Below, one piece after another: positions 32,775-42,971 of a stretch of 64,000 nt of DNA. The stretch is from assembly GCA_008729055.1 (NCBI GenBank), contig SDUX01000001.1, positions 1,612,001 to 1,676,000 of the forward strand, in the 5' to 3' direction. The stretch comes from Pyropia haitanensis. Its lineage: Eukaryota > Rhodophyta > Bangiophyceae > Bangiales > Bangiaceae. The notes beneath the pieces are model-generated. The model was not told where the DNA came from and did no database searches. It saw only the letters and a list, made by a program, of their open reading frames with translations. Both the position numbers and the translations under genes were made by a program. Every line of letters starts with the position of its first letter. The stretch's first letter is position 1.

Positions 32775-34427
32775 GGTGTCCCCCCCCACGCGCTGCTCAC
32801 AACGCTCGTCGGGACGGACGACTTTGCCCCCCCCGAGCTCCTCCGGCGGGTGCCCTACCGCGGTGACAAGATGGACGCCTGGGGCGTTGGCATCCTCCTC
32901 TACCTGATGCTCGCCGGCTACGCGCCCTTCCGCGGGGAGGCGCCGGGGGAGCTCGCGGCGGCGATTCTGGGCGGCCGCGTGGTATTCCCGGCGTGGTTCT
33001 CGGGGGGGGCGCGGGAGGTCATTGGGGGGCTCCTGGGGGGGGGGGTGGAGGAGCGCTGGGGCGTCGCCGACGCCGCCGCGCACTGGTGGTTTGATGGGGT
33101 ACGGGAGGGGGGGGGCGGGGGGGGGTGCCGGGGGGCGTCCCTCTGGGGGGCGCCGCCGCCGCCACGGGCGCCGCGCACCGTGCAGACGGCCGCGCCGCGG
33201 CGGGGTGGCGCGCCGGCGCGCCCGCCCCGGCCGCCCGCGGGGGCGGCGCCGCCGCCGCCGCGCCGACGCCGACGCCGACGCCGACGCCGCTGCCGCCGAC
33301 GCCGTCGCCGCCGCCGCCGCCGTCACGCCGCCGCCCCAGAGACACCCCGACCGGCCGCGGCGGCGGCAGCGGCGCCATGCCGCCCGCCCCTACCGGGGCG
33401 TCCCGCACCCGCGGCGGCGGCTCCCCCCCGGCAACGCACGCCGCCGCAGCAGCGGCAGCAGCAGCAGCAGCATCGCCACTGGCGGCGGCGGCGGTGGTGC
33501 GGCCGTGCCGCTCGCCACGCACGCCCTCCCCCCCCACGGGCCATGCCACGCCCGCCGTTGGCGCGCCGCTGGCACGCGTGTCCCCGACGGGGGGGGGGGG
33601 GGGGGGCGGCCGGTCGCGGCGGTCGCGGCGCTCCCGGCATCGCGCGCGGCGGTGGCGGCGCACCCGCGCGCGGGGGGTACGCTCATGGTGGGTGCCGACG
33701 CGGCGGCCGCCGCTGCCGCCGCCGCCGCCGCCGCCACCGTCGCCGCCGCCGCGGCCGCCACGACCGCCACGACAGCAGCCGCGGCGGCGGTCCCGCCCGG
33801 GGCGGCGGTCAGCCGGCGATCCACGGCCACCCCCCCCCCCCCCCGCGCATCCACCCCGTCCGGCGGCTGGCGCTGACGGCGGGCGGCTCGGCCGTCTACC
33901 CCGCCGCCGACGCGTACGGCGCGGGGGTGGTGCGGGGGGGGGGGGCGCCGCCCGCCGTGGCCGCCACGGAGGCCGTCGGCGGCGGCGAGGCGGGGCGGCC
34001 GCGGGGCTCCCCGCGTGCTACTGACGGCGGCCGGGGCGGTGGTGGTGGCGGCGGGCTGCGGGCAGACGCGGCGCGGCGTGGCGGCAGCGGCGACAGTAGT
34101 AGTGGTGGCGGTGGCGGTGGCGGTGGCGGTGACGGTGGCGGTGGTGGTGGCGGTGGTGGTGGTGGTGGTGGTGGTGGCGGCCACTCCTCGACCGCGTCGT
34201 CCGCGTCCGTGTCGCCCGTGGCGGTGCGGCGGGAGGTGGGCGCACCGTCGGCCTACGCGCTCGCGCTGTCGGCGGTGGTGGAGGAGGCGGGCGCCAAGGC
34301 GGTCGTTGCCGCCGCGGCGCGTGGGGGGGGAGGCGAGGGGGGGGGGGGGGGGGGACCGACGCGGACGGTGGGGGGGGGGGGGGGGGGCGCCGCCGCCGCC
34401 GGCACCGGTGGACGCCCTTGTGTTTGA
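31315..34427 (+). CDS. Ser/Thr protein kinase, CAMK/AMPK-like, with activation-loop insertion
   Basis: Exon 1 is 31315-31836 and exon 2 starts at 32389. The 552-bp intron begins GTGCGTGCGG, ends GCGGGTAG, is phase 0 and splits HRDLK from LENVLL. Kinase motifs: LGAGGFGVV loop (about residue 55), VAVK lysine 78, HRDLKLEN (Asp172), DWG at 190-192 in place of DFG, GTDDFAPPELL (APE), then DAWGVGILLYLMLAGYAPF. DWG is known from CK2, but overall the order resembles CAMK/SnRK kinases. Between DWG and APE lie about 115 extra Ala/Ser/Gly-rich residues. The frame shifts at the C8 run 32780-32787 and again in later G/C runs (about 33107-33126, 33588-33606, 33831-33844). Each is consistent with one missing base. 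The C-terminal 400 residues are low-complexity with one helical patch (YALALSAVVEEAGAKAVVAA). The stop at 34427 is the best reading, but two more G runs precede it, so the true end may differ. Confidence 0.82.
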
Positions 34428-34718
34428 TGGGGGATTGAGGAGGGGGGGGGTGGGGGGGGGGGGTTTGGGGGGTTTGGGCGAGACGGCACGGAGGGGGAAG
34501 GAGCGCCGGGGGGGGTTGTGGGGGGAGGGAGGGGGGGGATGGGGTGGCACAGCGGGACGGAGAGAGTGGCTGGTGGTGGTGGCCGGCAGCCGCCGCGGGC
34601 GTACGCGGCGCCCGCGTCGGCGGGGAGGGGCGGCGGGTGGCAGGGGTGGTGTGGTGCGGCTGGCTGCTGCCGCCGTGCGCCGCCGGTCGTGCCGCGTGGG
34701 CGGACGGGGTGGGGCGGC

Positions 34719-34755
<37 letters not shown>

Positions 34756-35218
34756 CGCCCATCCGCGGGGCGCATCCCGCCACGGGCGGCCCCGCCGTGC
34801 GGCCGCGGCGCCTGTTGGGCGCGTAGGGGTTGGGCTGGGGACCGAGCGAGGCGGACCGTGCAAGAAGAAAGAAAGAAGCGTGACTAGAGAGCGACACACG
34901 ACCCAGGTGGGGGCGGCTCCCTAGAGACCGTGCCGGCGGGCATACGCCACGCCACTGCCGTCCCGGCGGCATCCCCCGCCTGCCGAGCACCCGCCGCCGC
35001 CGGGCACTCGCCACGGCCCCTCGGGGATCGATGCGCCCGTCCCCACAAGGCACGCCCCCTGCCCCCGGCAGAGCGGCCCCCAATGCCCAAAACAACAACA
35101 AAAAAAAAAGAAACCCACAACGCGTCAAGACGCAACCCCCTTCCCCACCCCCTCGCCCCCCGCCCCCCCCCCCCCCCTCACCGCACCCTTCCGCCCTACC
35201 CCACCTTGCATCCGTTCC
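34428..35218. other. Convergent spacer between kinase and GT4 gene
   Basis: G-rich up to about 34850, then mixed. Near 35087-35112 an A-rich stretch reads as a T-rich tract about 110 bases past the GT4 stop on the minus strand, similar to the tract after the M20 peptidase. No gene is supported. Confidence 0.45.
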
Positions 35219-37045
35219 CTACGCCACCGTGTCGAGCGGCCGCGCCGGCTTTGCAGGCTCCCCCCCCGCCCCCGACGCCACCGCCGCGTGCGCGAGCTCA
35301 TCGACCGCCTCGGCGCGGCTGACCGACCCCGCCGCGTCGACCGCCTGGGCCTCCTTGGCCGCCGCGGCCGCGTGCGCGGCGCTCGCCTCGGCGACTGGCG
35401 GGGGTGGTGGCGGCGGCGCGCCGAGGAGCTCGTCGTAGATGAGGTTGGTGTCCGCCGCGATCTTGTCCCACGAGAACTGGTACGCCGCCTTGACGCGGCC
35501 GCGCTCGCCCATGTACTGCGCGTGCGCAAAGTTGACAAAGCAGTTGGTGATACCCCACGCCATCCCCGCGGGGTTGGTGTCGACGAGGAAGCCGTCGTGG
35601 TCGTGCCACACAAATTCGCGGGGGCCCCCGCTGGTCGTCACCACCACCGGCTTGTTCGATGCCCACGCCTCGAGCGTCACGATACCAAACGGCTCGTTGC
35701 GGCTGGGGATAGCCACCACGTCGGTGGCCTTGAAGAGGTCCACCAGCGGCTGCCCAGAGAGGGAGCCGGTAAAGTAGACGGCGCCAGAGACGCCCAGCTC
35801 GGCCGCCCTCTCCACGAGGTCCGCCTTCATGTAGCCGTCGCCGACGAGCACAAACTTGGCATCGGGCCGGGCGGCCAAGACGGCCGGGATGGCCTCAACG
35901 AGAATGTCGGGGCCCTTTTGCGTCGCCATCCGGCCAACAAACAGCACCATCGGGTCCATCGGGCCAACGTTGTACCGCGATCGTACCGCCGCGGGGTCCC
36001 ACAGGTTGCCATCGTACCGCAAGCAGTTGATGCCATTATAGACGCAGCGGAGCTTGGCCCAGTCAAACCCAATGTACTGCGCCTTGATCTCGTCGCACAG
36101 CACGCCCGACACGCCGACGGCGCGGTCCGCCAGCTGGATGGCCTCCAGCTCAATCTGCCGGATGCGCGCCGACTGGCCGCCGTACGAGTTGTTGCCGCAG
36201 CGGCCAAACTCGGTCGAGTGCACCGTGAACACGCACTTGCGGTTCATATTGCGCTTGATGTTGATCAGCGCCTGGGCGGCCAGCCAGTCGTGCGCGTGGC
36301 AAATGTCAAAGCGGTCGTTCATAAACGACTCGGTCTCGTTCATAAAGTGCACCATCGCGTTGCACATGTTGGCGCACTCCTCCACAAAGTCCGCCGACAG
36401 CTCAAACGCCACCCGGTGCACGTGGACGCCGTCAATCACCTCGTACGGCTGCTGGTTGGCGCCCGTCCGGACGTACACGTGCACCTCGTGGCCGCGGCGC
36501 TCGAGGCCGGCGGCGAGCTCGGTCAGGTGCGGCGCCACCCCCCCGACGGCGATGGCGTGGAGGGACTCCCACGAGAACATGGCAATCTTGTACCGCCGGT
36601 GCGCCTTGGCCACCGGCGGCGCCTCGTCCAGGCCGGGGAGGGAGGCGGAGAGGGCGGCCAGCGAGTAGGGCCCGCCGTCTGCATCCTCCTCTGCCGTCTC
36701 GTCCGCGGCGGGCGCCGTCGCGGCGGCCGCGGCCGCCGCAGAGGCGGCCGCTGCCTCTGGCGGCGCGCCGCCGGCGCTCGCGCCGGCCGTCACCGCCGCG
36801 GCCGCCTCGGCCGCGGCGCTGGCCGTGGCGGGCATCGTCGCGCCCGCGGCGGCGCCCTCCTCACCACCGACGGGCGCCGCGGCGACCGTGCCGGCAGCCG
36901 CGGGCGCGGGCGACGCCGCCGCCGCCGCGGCCGCGGCGCGGGCGGGGGCGCCCGCGGCGGGAGCCGCCTTGGCCGCGCCCCCGCCGGCACCAGCCGCCGC
37001 AGCCGGCGGCGGCGGCCGCGTCGATGGCGTCGGCGCGGGGGCCAT
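35219..37045 (-). CDS. GT4-family retaining glycosyltransferase (glycogen/starch-synthase-like)
   Basis: 608 residues from ATG 37045, one exon. The catalytic region covers about residues 150-580. Motifs: IAMFSWESLHAIAVGGVAPH (N-terminal nucleotide-binding loop), CHAHDWLAAQ, TVHSTEFGRCGN, then in the second Rossmann domain VLFVGRMATQKGPDILVEAI and RNEPFGIVTLEAW with the two Glu of the E-x7-E nucleotide-sugar motif. This combination is typical of GT4 enzymes related to archaeal glycogen synthases, so an alpha-glucan or other glycan-building role is plausible. Donor and acceptor cannot be deduced. The first 130 residues are Ala/Pro/Gly-rich and could be a targeting or disordered extension. The frame is also open upstream to 37225 with a Leu/Pro-rich, transit-peptide-like start, but that reading lacks a pyrimidine tract before it, whereas 37045 has one about 80 bases upstream. 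No frame break. Confidence 0.88.
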   Translation of the reverse strand: MAPAPTPSTRPPPPAAAAGAGGGAAKAAPAAGAPARAAAAAAAASPAPAAAGTVAAAPVGGEEGAAAGATMPATASAAAEAAAAVTAGASAGGAPPEAAAASAAAAAAATAPAADETAEEDADGGPYSLAALSASLPGLDEAPPVAKAHRRYKIAMFSWESLHAIAVGGVAPHLTELAAGLERRGHEVHVYVRTGANQQPYEVIDGVHVHRVAFELSADFVEECANMCNAMVHFMNETESFMNDRFDICHAHDWLAAQALINIKRNMNRKCVFTVHSTEFGRCGNNSYGGQSARIRQIELEAIQLADRAVGVSGVLCDEIKAQYIGFDWAKLRCVYNGINCLRYDGNLWDPAAVRSRYNVGPMDPMVLFVGRMATQKGPDILVEAIPAVLAARPDAKFVLVGDGYMKADLVERAAELGVSGAVYFTGSLSGQPLVDLFKATDVVAIPSRNEPFGIVTLEAWASNKPVVVTTSGGPREFVWHDHDGFLVDTNPAGMAWGITNCFVNFAHAQYMGERGRVKAAYQFSWDKIAADTNLIYDELLGAPPPPPPPVAEASAAHAAAAAKEAQAVDAAGSVSRAEAVDELAHAAVASGAGGEPAKPARPLDTVA

Positions 37046-38710
37046 GGCTCGCCGGTGGCCCGCCACCAGACCCGGCGCCAGCGCAGGGCAAGCTGTCCCG
37101 CAAAGGGGGCGGCCAAGGAGTGAGGATAGGGGGGGGGGGAGGGGGGGGAAACGGCCGTCAACCCCAAACGGCACAACGCGGGAAGCGACGCCCGTCAGCG
37201 GCAACAGCGGCAGCAGCGGCAGCAACGACCTGGGCAGCGTCTACGACGCGGGCCGCGCGACCCAGTCTGGGCGGTGTGTCCGCCAACCCGTGATCGCCGA
37301 CGCAGCGGCGATGCACGCAGGCAGGCCGACAACAAATAGCAGCGGGCGCCGTGCAGGAGAGACGAGGACAATGGAGGCGGGAGATGCGGGGTGATGTGGG
37401 GGGGACTGATGGCGGCGGCCAGACGGGCTACGGCTCGGCACGCTACGGCCGTACAGCGGGGATGGCTGGAACCAGCGCGCGGTGGGCAAGGGGAAGGAAA
37501 GAAACACGGGCTGCTCAACGCCGCACACCCCCGCTCCCCCCCTTCTTGGGGGTTGTGTGGTGGCCACGTCGGGCCGGGTAGGCATAGCCTCAATTGGCTC
37601 CCGCGGACCGTCACTTGGCGCGGCGCGGGTGCTGGCGGGGCCAAGCCCGCACGCCCCACGAGCGTCCTGTGGCTGCTCAGGGGTTGCGGGTGGGGGGGGT
37701 CGCCGCCGTCCTCAACGCTGATACGCGGATCGCGCTACTGCAGGCAGCTGGTCCGCGTCACCGAGGATGCGGGGTTGGGCGCGGGCCACAATCCCGGAGA
37801 GAGAAAAACGCCACCACCGCCACCCGCATCGCCCATGGGGGCGTTTAACAACAGTAAACGCCGAACCACGATCAAACTTGGACGTTTGACAGAGAATACG
37901 GCACAGCACAAAGAATGAGCCAATGGCGAGCTGGCACGGGCAACACTGGCCAACCAAGTGGTGTTCTGCCCATGACCTGATCCTGATGTCTTGGGGAATG
38001 ATTTGGGAAGTCTGTGTTAGCTCTGTGCGACGGCCTTGCAGTATAGAGACTCGAGATGACTCTGTGTTCAACGTGTCCGCTCTTGATTGGTTTACTCGAG
38101 AAGACTGCGTCCGACCGACAACCAAACGCAGAGCACGCCCTCACGTTGGGCACCAGATGGGATGGTCCCGGACCTGACCATGCATGTGGACCATTAACGG
38201 ATGCTCTGTCGGATCACGATCCTCAACCACACAAAACCTGCTACTCGAGACACGTCGAGACAATCTCCGTGCGATCTGTTCCATCCAATGGAACACCGGG
38301 ATTGCGATCTAAAGTACAGCACTCTGCTCGTGGGATGGAATCTGGTTGGAAGTACATGGCACACTTTTGTGGAAGCTCGTATCTCCTTCAGAGCTCACGG
38401 CCTTAGCGTCAGCTAACTTCTCGTACGGCCCGGCATCGTCTATCTGTTGCCCAGGTGGCTCGCGTCGTCGCTGACGGGTCCGTGCATGTGCAGCGGCTGT
38501 GACTGTTGCCATCGCCACTGTGGTCTCGCACCTGTGCACGTGGCCGTCTATCAACGTCAGGCTTGTCTCCCCCGCGGCCTGCCTACCTCCTGCGGCGTCA
38601 AGGGCTTGAACGGCCCCGCAGCGCTGCCCGTCCCGCATCCCCGGCGCTCCCCCCCGTCGCTGTGCCGGGCGCCGCCGACGGCGGCGGCGGCGGCAGCAGC
38701 AGCAGCAGCA
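37046..38710. other. Divergent intergenic region (GT4 / PFK-2) with AT-richer middle
   Basis: The minus-strand pyrimidine tract of the GT4 gene lies at about 37126-37150. From about 37840 to 38430 the DNA is distinctly AT-richer and carries a 7-bp hairpin (37841-37861). Frames there are under 140 codons and not recognisable. Just before the PFK-2 start is a GCA/GGC triplet run. No gene is called. Confidence 0.5.
37841..37861. repeat. Hairpin GCGTTTA-7nt-TAAACGC
   Basis: Perfect 7-bp inverted repeat with a 7-base loop at the left edge of the AT-richer island. Significance unknown. Confidence 0.5.
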
Positions 38711-40894
38711 ATGGCGAGCAAGCGGTCGACGGAAGGGGGCCTCCCCCCCCCCTCTGGGGGCGGCCGCCCCCCGCCCCCCCCCTCCGACAGCACCGACGGC
38801 ATCGCCGCGTACCTGGACGGGGAGGACCCGCGGAGCGCGGAGGAGCGGGCGGCCGAGGAGGCGCGGCGGATGAAGCGGCTGCGCGACCTGATGAAGCGCA
38901 CCGTCTCGTTTGACAATGTCAGCGCGTTTGCGGCGCTCCCCGGCGGCGCCGACGGAGGCACGCCCACCTCCTCCTCCAACAGCCTGCTGGCGCGGCTGGG
39001 CGCCGCCACCGCCGCCGGGGCGGCGGGGGGGGGGGGGGGGGGCGCCGCGGGCCTCGCCGGGCCCGCCGCCGCCGCCGCCGCCTCCGCGTCTGGCTCCCCG
39101 CCGCTGGGCACGTTTGTGGGCGGGCCCGTGCGGGCGGGCGCCGCCGCCGCCACCGTCGGCCGCTCCCCGTCGGCGGGCCACGCCCCCGCCGACGGCCACG
39201 CGCTCGGACCGATGGGCGTCACGGACGTGCCGCGGCGGCTGTCGCTGCCGGCGCTATCGTCGGACATTACGCCGCCGCCCGGCGTTGGGTACGACGCGTC
39301 CCACGCGCCGGTGCGGTCGTCGGGCGGCGCCCGCGGCGGCCGCAGCGGCCTCGCCACAGCCGCGGCGGTGGCGTCGGCGGCGGCGAGCCGGGGCGTCCTC
39401 CGCACGCCCGGCTTTTCGACCAAGAAGCTGGTCATTGTTATGGTCGGCCTGCCCGCCCGCGGCAAGACCCACATGGCCCGCTGCCTGGAACGCTACCTCA
39501 ACTGGCTCGGCTTTACGGCCCGCGTGTTTAATGTCGGCGAGTACCGCCGCAAGTTCCTCGGCGCCACTCAGCCCGCCGCCTTCTTTGACCCGTCCAACCC
39601 CGAGGGCGCCCGCGCGCGGTGGGAGCTGGCGCTCGAGTGCCTCCGGGACATGACCAACTGGCTGGAGGAGGGCGGCCTCGTCGGCATTTACGACGCGACC
39701 AACTCGACGCGCGACCGGCGGGAGGTGGTCCGCACCCGCCTCGAGGCGGACGGCGTGCGGGTGCTCTTCCTCGAGTCCATCTGCGACGACGCGGCGATTG
39801 TGGAGAAGAACATCCTCGAGACCAAGGCGCGCTCCCCCGACTACCGGTTTGTCGACGCCGAGGCGGCGGTGGCGGACTTTAAGAAGCGCATCGCCAACTA
39901 CTGCGTCGGCAACGAGACGGTGCTCGACGAGGAGCAGTGCTCGTACATCAAGATCATCAACGTCGGCAGCAAGATCATCCTCAATGGCATCACGGGGTAC
40001 GTGCAAGGCAAGATTGTGTCGTACCTGGCCAACGCGCACATCATGCCGCGCGCCATCTACCTGTCCCGCCACGGGGAGTCGGAGTGGAACGTGACGGGCC
40101 AGCTGGGCGGGGACCCCAACCTGACGCCCCGCGGCCGCCGCTACGCCCACGCCCTCAACGCATTCATCATGGCCGAGACGAAAAAGTACGCGGCGTCGCA
40201 GCCGCGCGACGCGGCCGGCGACGCGTCGGGCGACGACGACGATGATAGCGGTGCGGTGGAGGCCGCCCTGCCGCTGGTGTGGACGAGCCAGCTGCGGCGG
40301 ACGCGCCAGACGGTCGCGCACATCCCGACCATCAACATGTGCTGGCGGGCGCTCAACGAGATTGACGCGGGCGTCTGTGAGGGCCTCACGTACGCGTCTG
40401 TCGCGGAGACGATGCCCGACGTGGCGGCGGCCCGCAAGGCGGACAAGCTCCGCTACCGCTACCCCGGCGGCGAGTCGTACGTGGACGTGCTGACCCGCCT
40501 CGAGCCGGTCATCCTCGAGCTGGAGCGCCAGCGCGGGCCGGTGCTCATCGTCGCGCACAACGCGGTCATCCGGGGCATCTACGCGTACCTGATGAACAAG
40601 TCCCAGTCGGGCTGCCCGTCCATTGACATCCCGCTGCACACGGTGTTCAAGCTCACCACCCGCGCGTACGGGGCGGAGGAGGAGCGGTTCCCGCTCGACG
40701 TGGAGGCCACGTACAACAACCGCACGCCAGACAGCGACGCGGACGAGGCGCCCGCCGAGGCGGCCGACCTCGTCGACGGCGTCGAGGTGTTCGCGCCCAC
40801 GGTGGGCGAGGCGGCCAACGGCGCCGAGACGTTGGGGTCCACGGACGACGCTGCGGCGCCGGCACAAGGCGAGAAGGTGCTGTCAGCCGTGTAG
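38711..40894 (+). CDS. PFKFB: 6-phosphofructo-2-kinase / fructose-2,6-bisphosphatase
   Basis: 727 residues, one exon, bifunctional. The kinase half has the P-loop GLPARGKT (246-253, Lys252) and FNVGEYRR, FFDPSNPEG, IYDATNSTRDRR and YIKIINVGSKIILNGITGYV. The phosphatase half has the histidine-phosphatase motif RHGESEWN (His454 as phospho-acceptor), TSQLRRTRQT, NEIDAGVCEGL (Glu550) and VAHNAVIRG (His616). All key residues of both activities are present, so both synthesis and hydrolysis of fructose-2,6-bisphosphate are expected, in the cytosol, controlling glycolysis versus gluconeogenesis or sucrose/starch-type partitioning. The first 235 residues are a Gly/Ala/Ser-rich regulatory region with one helical patch (AEERAAEEARRMKRLRDLMK). 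ATG 38711 follows a CAG/GCA run. The frame survives a long G run at about 39026-39042. The stop is only 168 bp from that of the next, convergent gene. Confidence 0.95.
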   Translation: MASKRSTEGGLPPPSGGGRPPPPPSDSTDGIAAYLDGEDPRSAEERAAEEARRMKRLRDLMKRTVSFDNVSAFAALPGGADGGTPTSSSNSLLARLGAATAAGAAGGGGGGAAGLAGPAAAAAASASGSPPLGTFVGGPVRAGAAAATVGRSPSAGHAPADGHALGPMGVTDVPRRLSLPALSSDITPPPGVGYDASHAPVRSSGGARGGRSGLATAAAVASAAASRGVLRTPGFSTKKLVIVMVGLPARGKTHMARCLERYLNWLGFTARVFNVGEYRRKFLGATQPAAFFDPSNPEGARARWELALECLRDMTNWLEEGGLVGIYDATNSTRDRREVVRTRLEADGVRVLFLESICDDAAIVEKNILETKARSPDYRFVDAEAAVADFKKRIANYCVGNETVLDEEQCSYIKIINVGSKIILNGITGYVQGKIVSYLANAHIMPRAIYLSRHGESEWNVTGQLGGDPNLTPRGRRYAHALNAFIMAETKKYAASQPRDAAGDASGDDDDDSGAVEAALPLVWTSQLRRTRQTVAHIPTINMCWRALNEIDAGVCEGLTYASVAETMPDVAAARKADKLRYRYPGGESYVDVLTRLEPVILELERQRGPVLIVAHNAVIRGIYAYLMNKSQSGCPSIDIPLHTVFKLTTRAYGAEEERFPLDVEATYNNRTPDSDADEAPAEAADLVDGVEVFAPTVGEAANGAETLGSTDDAAAPAQGEKVLSAV

Positions 40895-41062
40895 CGTGGG
40901 GCCGCGTCGGCCACGCGCCGCCTGTATCACCAATCCAGGCACCAAGTGGGGGGGGGGAACGTGCAACGAGAGAGCGACCGGACCGTCCATCCTATGTATA
41001 CAGCCAAGCAAATAGACACTGCGTCCACACGGCAGCCACGCGGCGCCCCCCCACACTGGCCG

Positions 41063-42153
41063 TCACGACCCGAGCGAGCCCATGGCGCCGCCGTCCCCCC
41101 CCCCACTGGCGGCGGCCACGCCACCAGGGGCGGCGACGCCGCCGCCGCCACCCGCGGCGCCGCCACCGCCGAGGCCGCCACCAACAAGGCCGCCGCCGAC
41201 GCCGCCGACGCCGCCGACGCCACCGCCGCCACCGCCGCCAACGTCCATGGCCACCGCCGCCGGCACGGGCGCGCCCGCCCCGCCGGGCGCGGCCGCCGCG
41301 CCGGCCGCCGCGGCGTCGCGCTCCGCCTTGGCCGCCGCCGCCACGCGGGCACTCTCCTGTACGACGACGGCGGCCACGGGGGGTGGCGCCGTGGAAAACC
41401 ACAACAGGCACAGTACAAAACGGTGACAGCGGGGCGGCGGCGGCACGTCAGCACCCGCACGCGGCGCGCGGGCCCCCCGCGGCACACCGTTCCCCACACC
41501 CGACGACGGCTGGCGGCGGCTGCCGCGAGCGAGCGGCGGCCACGTACCGTCAAGCGCACGGCGAGGTACGCGACGGGGTCGTCTGGCCGCACGTCCTGCG
41601 CAGCGCGGTCGCGGCACCCGCCACGCGGCGGCAGCGGCGGCAGCAGCCGGCGGCGGCACAACCAGCAGGGCACACCAAGGCACGCCACAGCGGCGGGGCG
41701 GCGCGGGCGTTAGCAGACCGACCCCGCGGGCGGCCGGCGGCGCGCGGGTCACCCCGCGCCCCGCGGTCGGGGCCCACCGCAGGCAGCGGCCGCGGCGCCA
41801 AGCGGCGCGGCGGCGGCGCGACACGGCGCGCCCTCCCCCCGGCGGCGCCGCCGACGCCGCCCCTCCCCCCCCCCCCCCCCCCCCCTTGTCACGCCCCACG
41901 CGAGGCAACCGCAGGCGGCCAGCGGCGGCGCCGTTACGGCGGGCTCCCCCCCCCCCCCCCCCCCCCCCCCCCAACCGAGCGCCTCCCCTGTGCCGCCGCG
42001 CCGCGTCACCGCACGGCCGGCCCAGCGGCGGCGGCGGACGCACCATCTCAAACAGGTCGGTGAGGGTGTTGGTGAGCACGTCGAGCACGCGGTGGGACTC
42101 GAGGTACCGGCGGAACGCGTCCTTGCGGTCGGGCTGCGCGTCGCCGCCGCCGT

Positions 42154-42198
<45 letters not shown>

Positions 42199-42674
42199 GC
42201 GCGGCGCGGGGTGCCGCCGTTTGGTGCAGCCCAGACGAGAGCGTGGGGGGGAGGGGGTCCCCGCCGCGGGCACAGGGGACAAAAAAAAAAAAAAAACAAG
42301 CCGGGCAACCCGCGGCACCCGTGGAACAAGAGCGGCGGGCGGCCGCGGCAGCGGGGCAAGCGGGGAGCGCGCGCAACCGTCGCGTCAGCAGGGGCGCCCC
42401 CCCCCCACGCGACCACCCACCCCCCGCCCAGACTCGCCGCGGACCGCGTGCGCGTAGTAGCCGGCGGCCGCCACTCGCGGCAGCCGCCGCACCCAGCCGC
42501 CGTGTGGTGGTGAACCCCCCCCCCCCCCCCCCCCTCCGCCGCCACCCCCTCCGGCCCCACCCACCCACCCGGCCCCACCCACCCACCCCCCCCCCCCCCA
42601 CCCCCCCCCCCACACCCCTCCCCCCCCCCCCCCTCCGCACGGGACGTGGCGCCACGTACCACCTTGGCGGCCAT
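41063..42674 (-). CDS. MYCBP: MYCBP (AMY-1)-like small protein, four exons
   Basis: Assembled from four small exons on the minus strand: 42663-42674 (MAAK), 42044-42133, 41548-41595 and 41063-41356, all phase 0. Introns are 529, 448 and 191 bp. Donors are GTGGTACGTG, GTGCGTCC and GTACGTGG; acceptors are GCGCAG, CTGCGCAG and TCGTACAG. The product is about 147 residues. Its first 50 match the c-Myc-binding protein fold: PDRKDAFRRYLESHRVLDVL, TNTLTDLFEM, then DVRPDDPVAYLAVRLT, corresponding to the FRRYLE...VLDTLTKVL...P.xALDFLKHHL pattern of the family. A short helix (ARVAAAAKAERDA) and a Gly/Val/Ala tail follow. Family members are helical adaptors that bind MYC and AKAP proteins in animals; the role in algae is unknown. 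Exon 1 could be one codon longer (MAAKV). Introns contain C and T homopolymers, so length is uncertain but splice sites are clear. Confidence 0.72.
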
Positions 42675-42744
42675 GGCCGGCCGCCGCAGCAACGGCGGCC
42701 GCCGCCCCGAGCCGGCCGGCACGCCCGCCCCGCCGCCGCCCGCC

Positions 42745-42783
<39 letters not shown>

Positions 42784-42920
42784 GGCGGTGACCGCCAGCC
42801 CGCCGCGGCCGCCGCGGCGCGGGCGGGTGGGTGGCCGACGCGGGACCACTCGCGGCGGCGGCTGTCCACCGCGGCCGCGGACGGCGGGGGCGGCGGCGGC
42901 GGCAACGACGCGGCGGCGGC

Positions 42921-42971
<51 letters not shown>

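Noticed and set aside
37046..37225. Upstream 60-codon extension of the GT4 gene as a transit peptide
   Set aside because: It lacks a clear ATG context and overlaps the pyrimidine tract and leader; kept only as an alternative start.
39254..40867. Long minus-strand frame opposite PFK-2/FBPase-2
   Set aside because: Mirror of the conserved sense frame; residues are Val/Arg/His-rich as expected for antisense of GC-ending codons.
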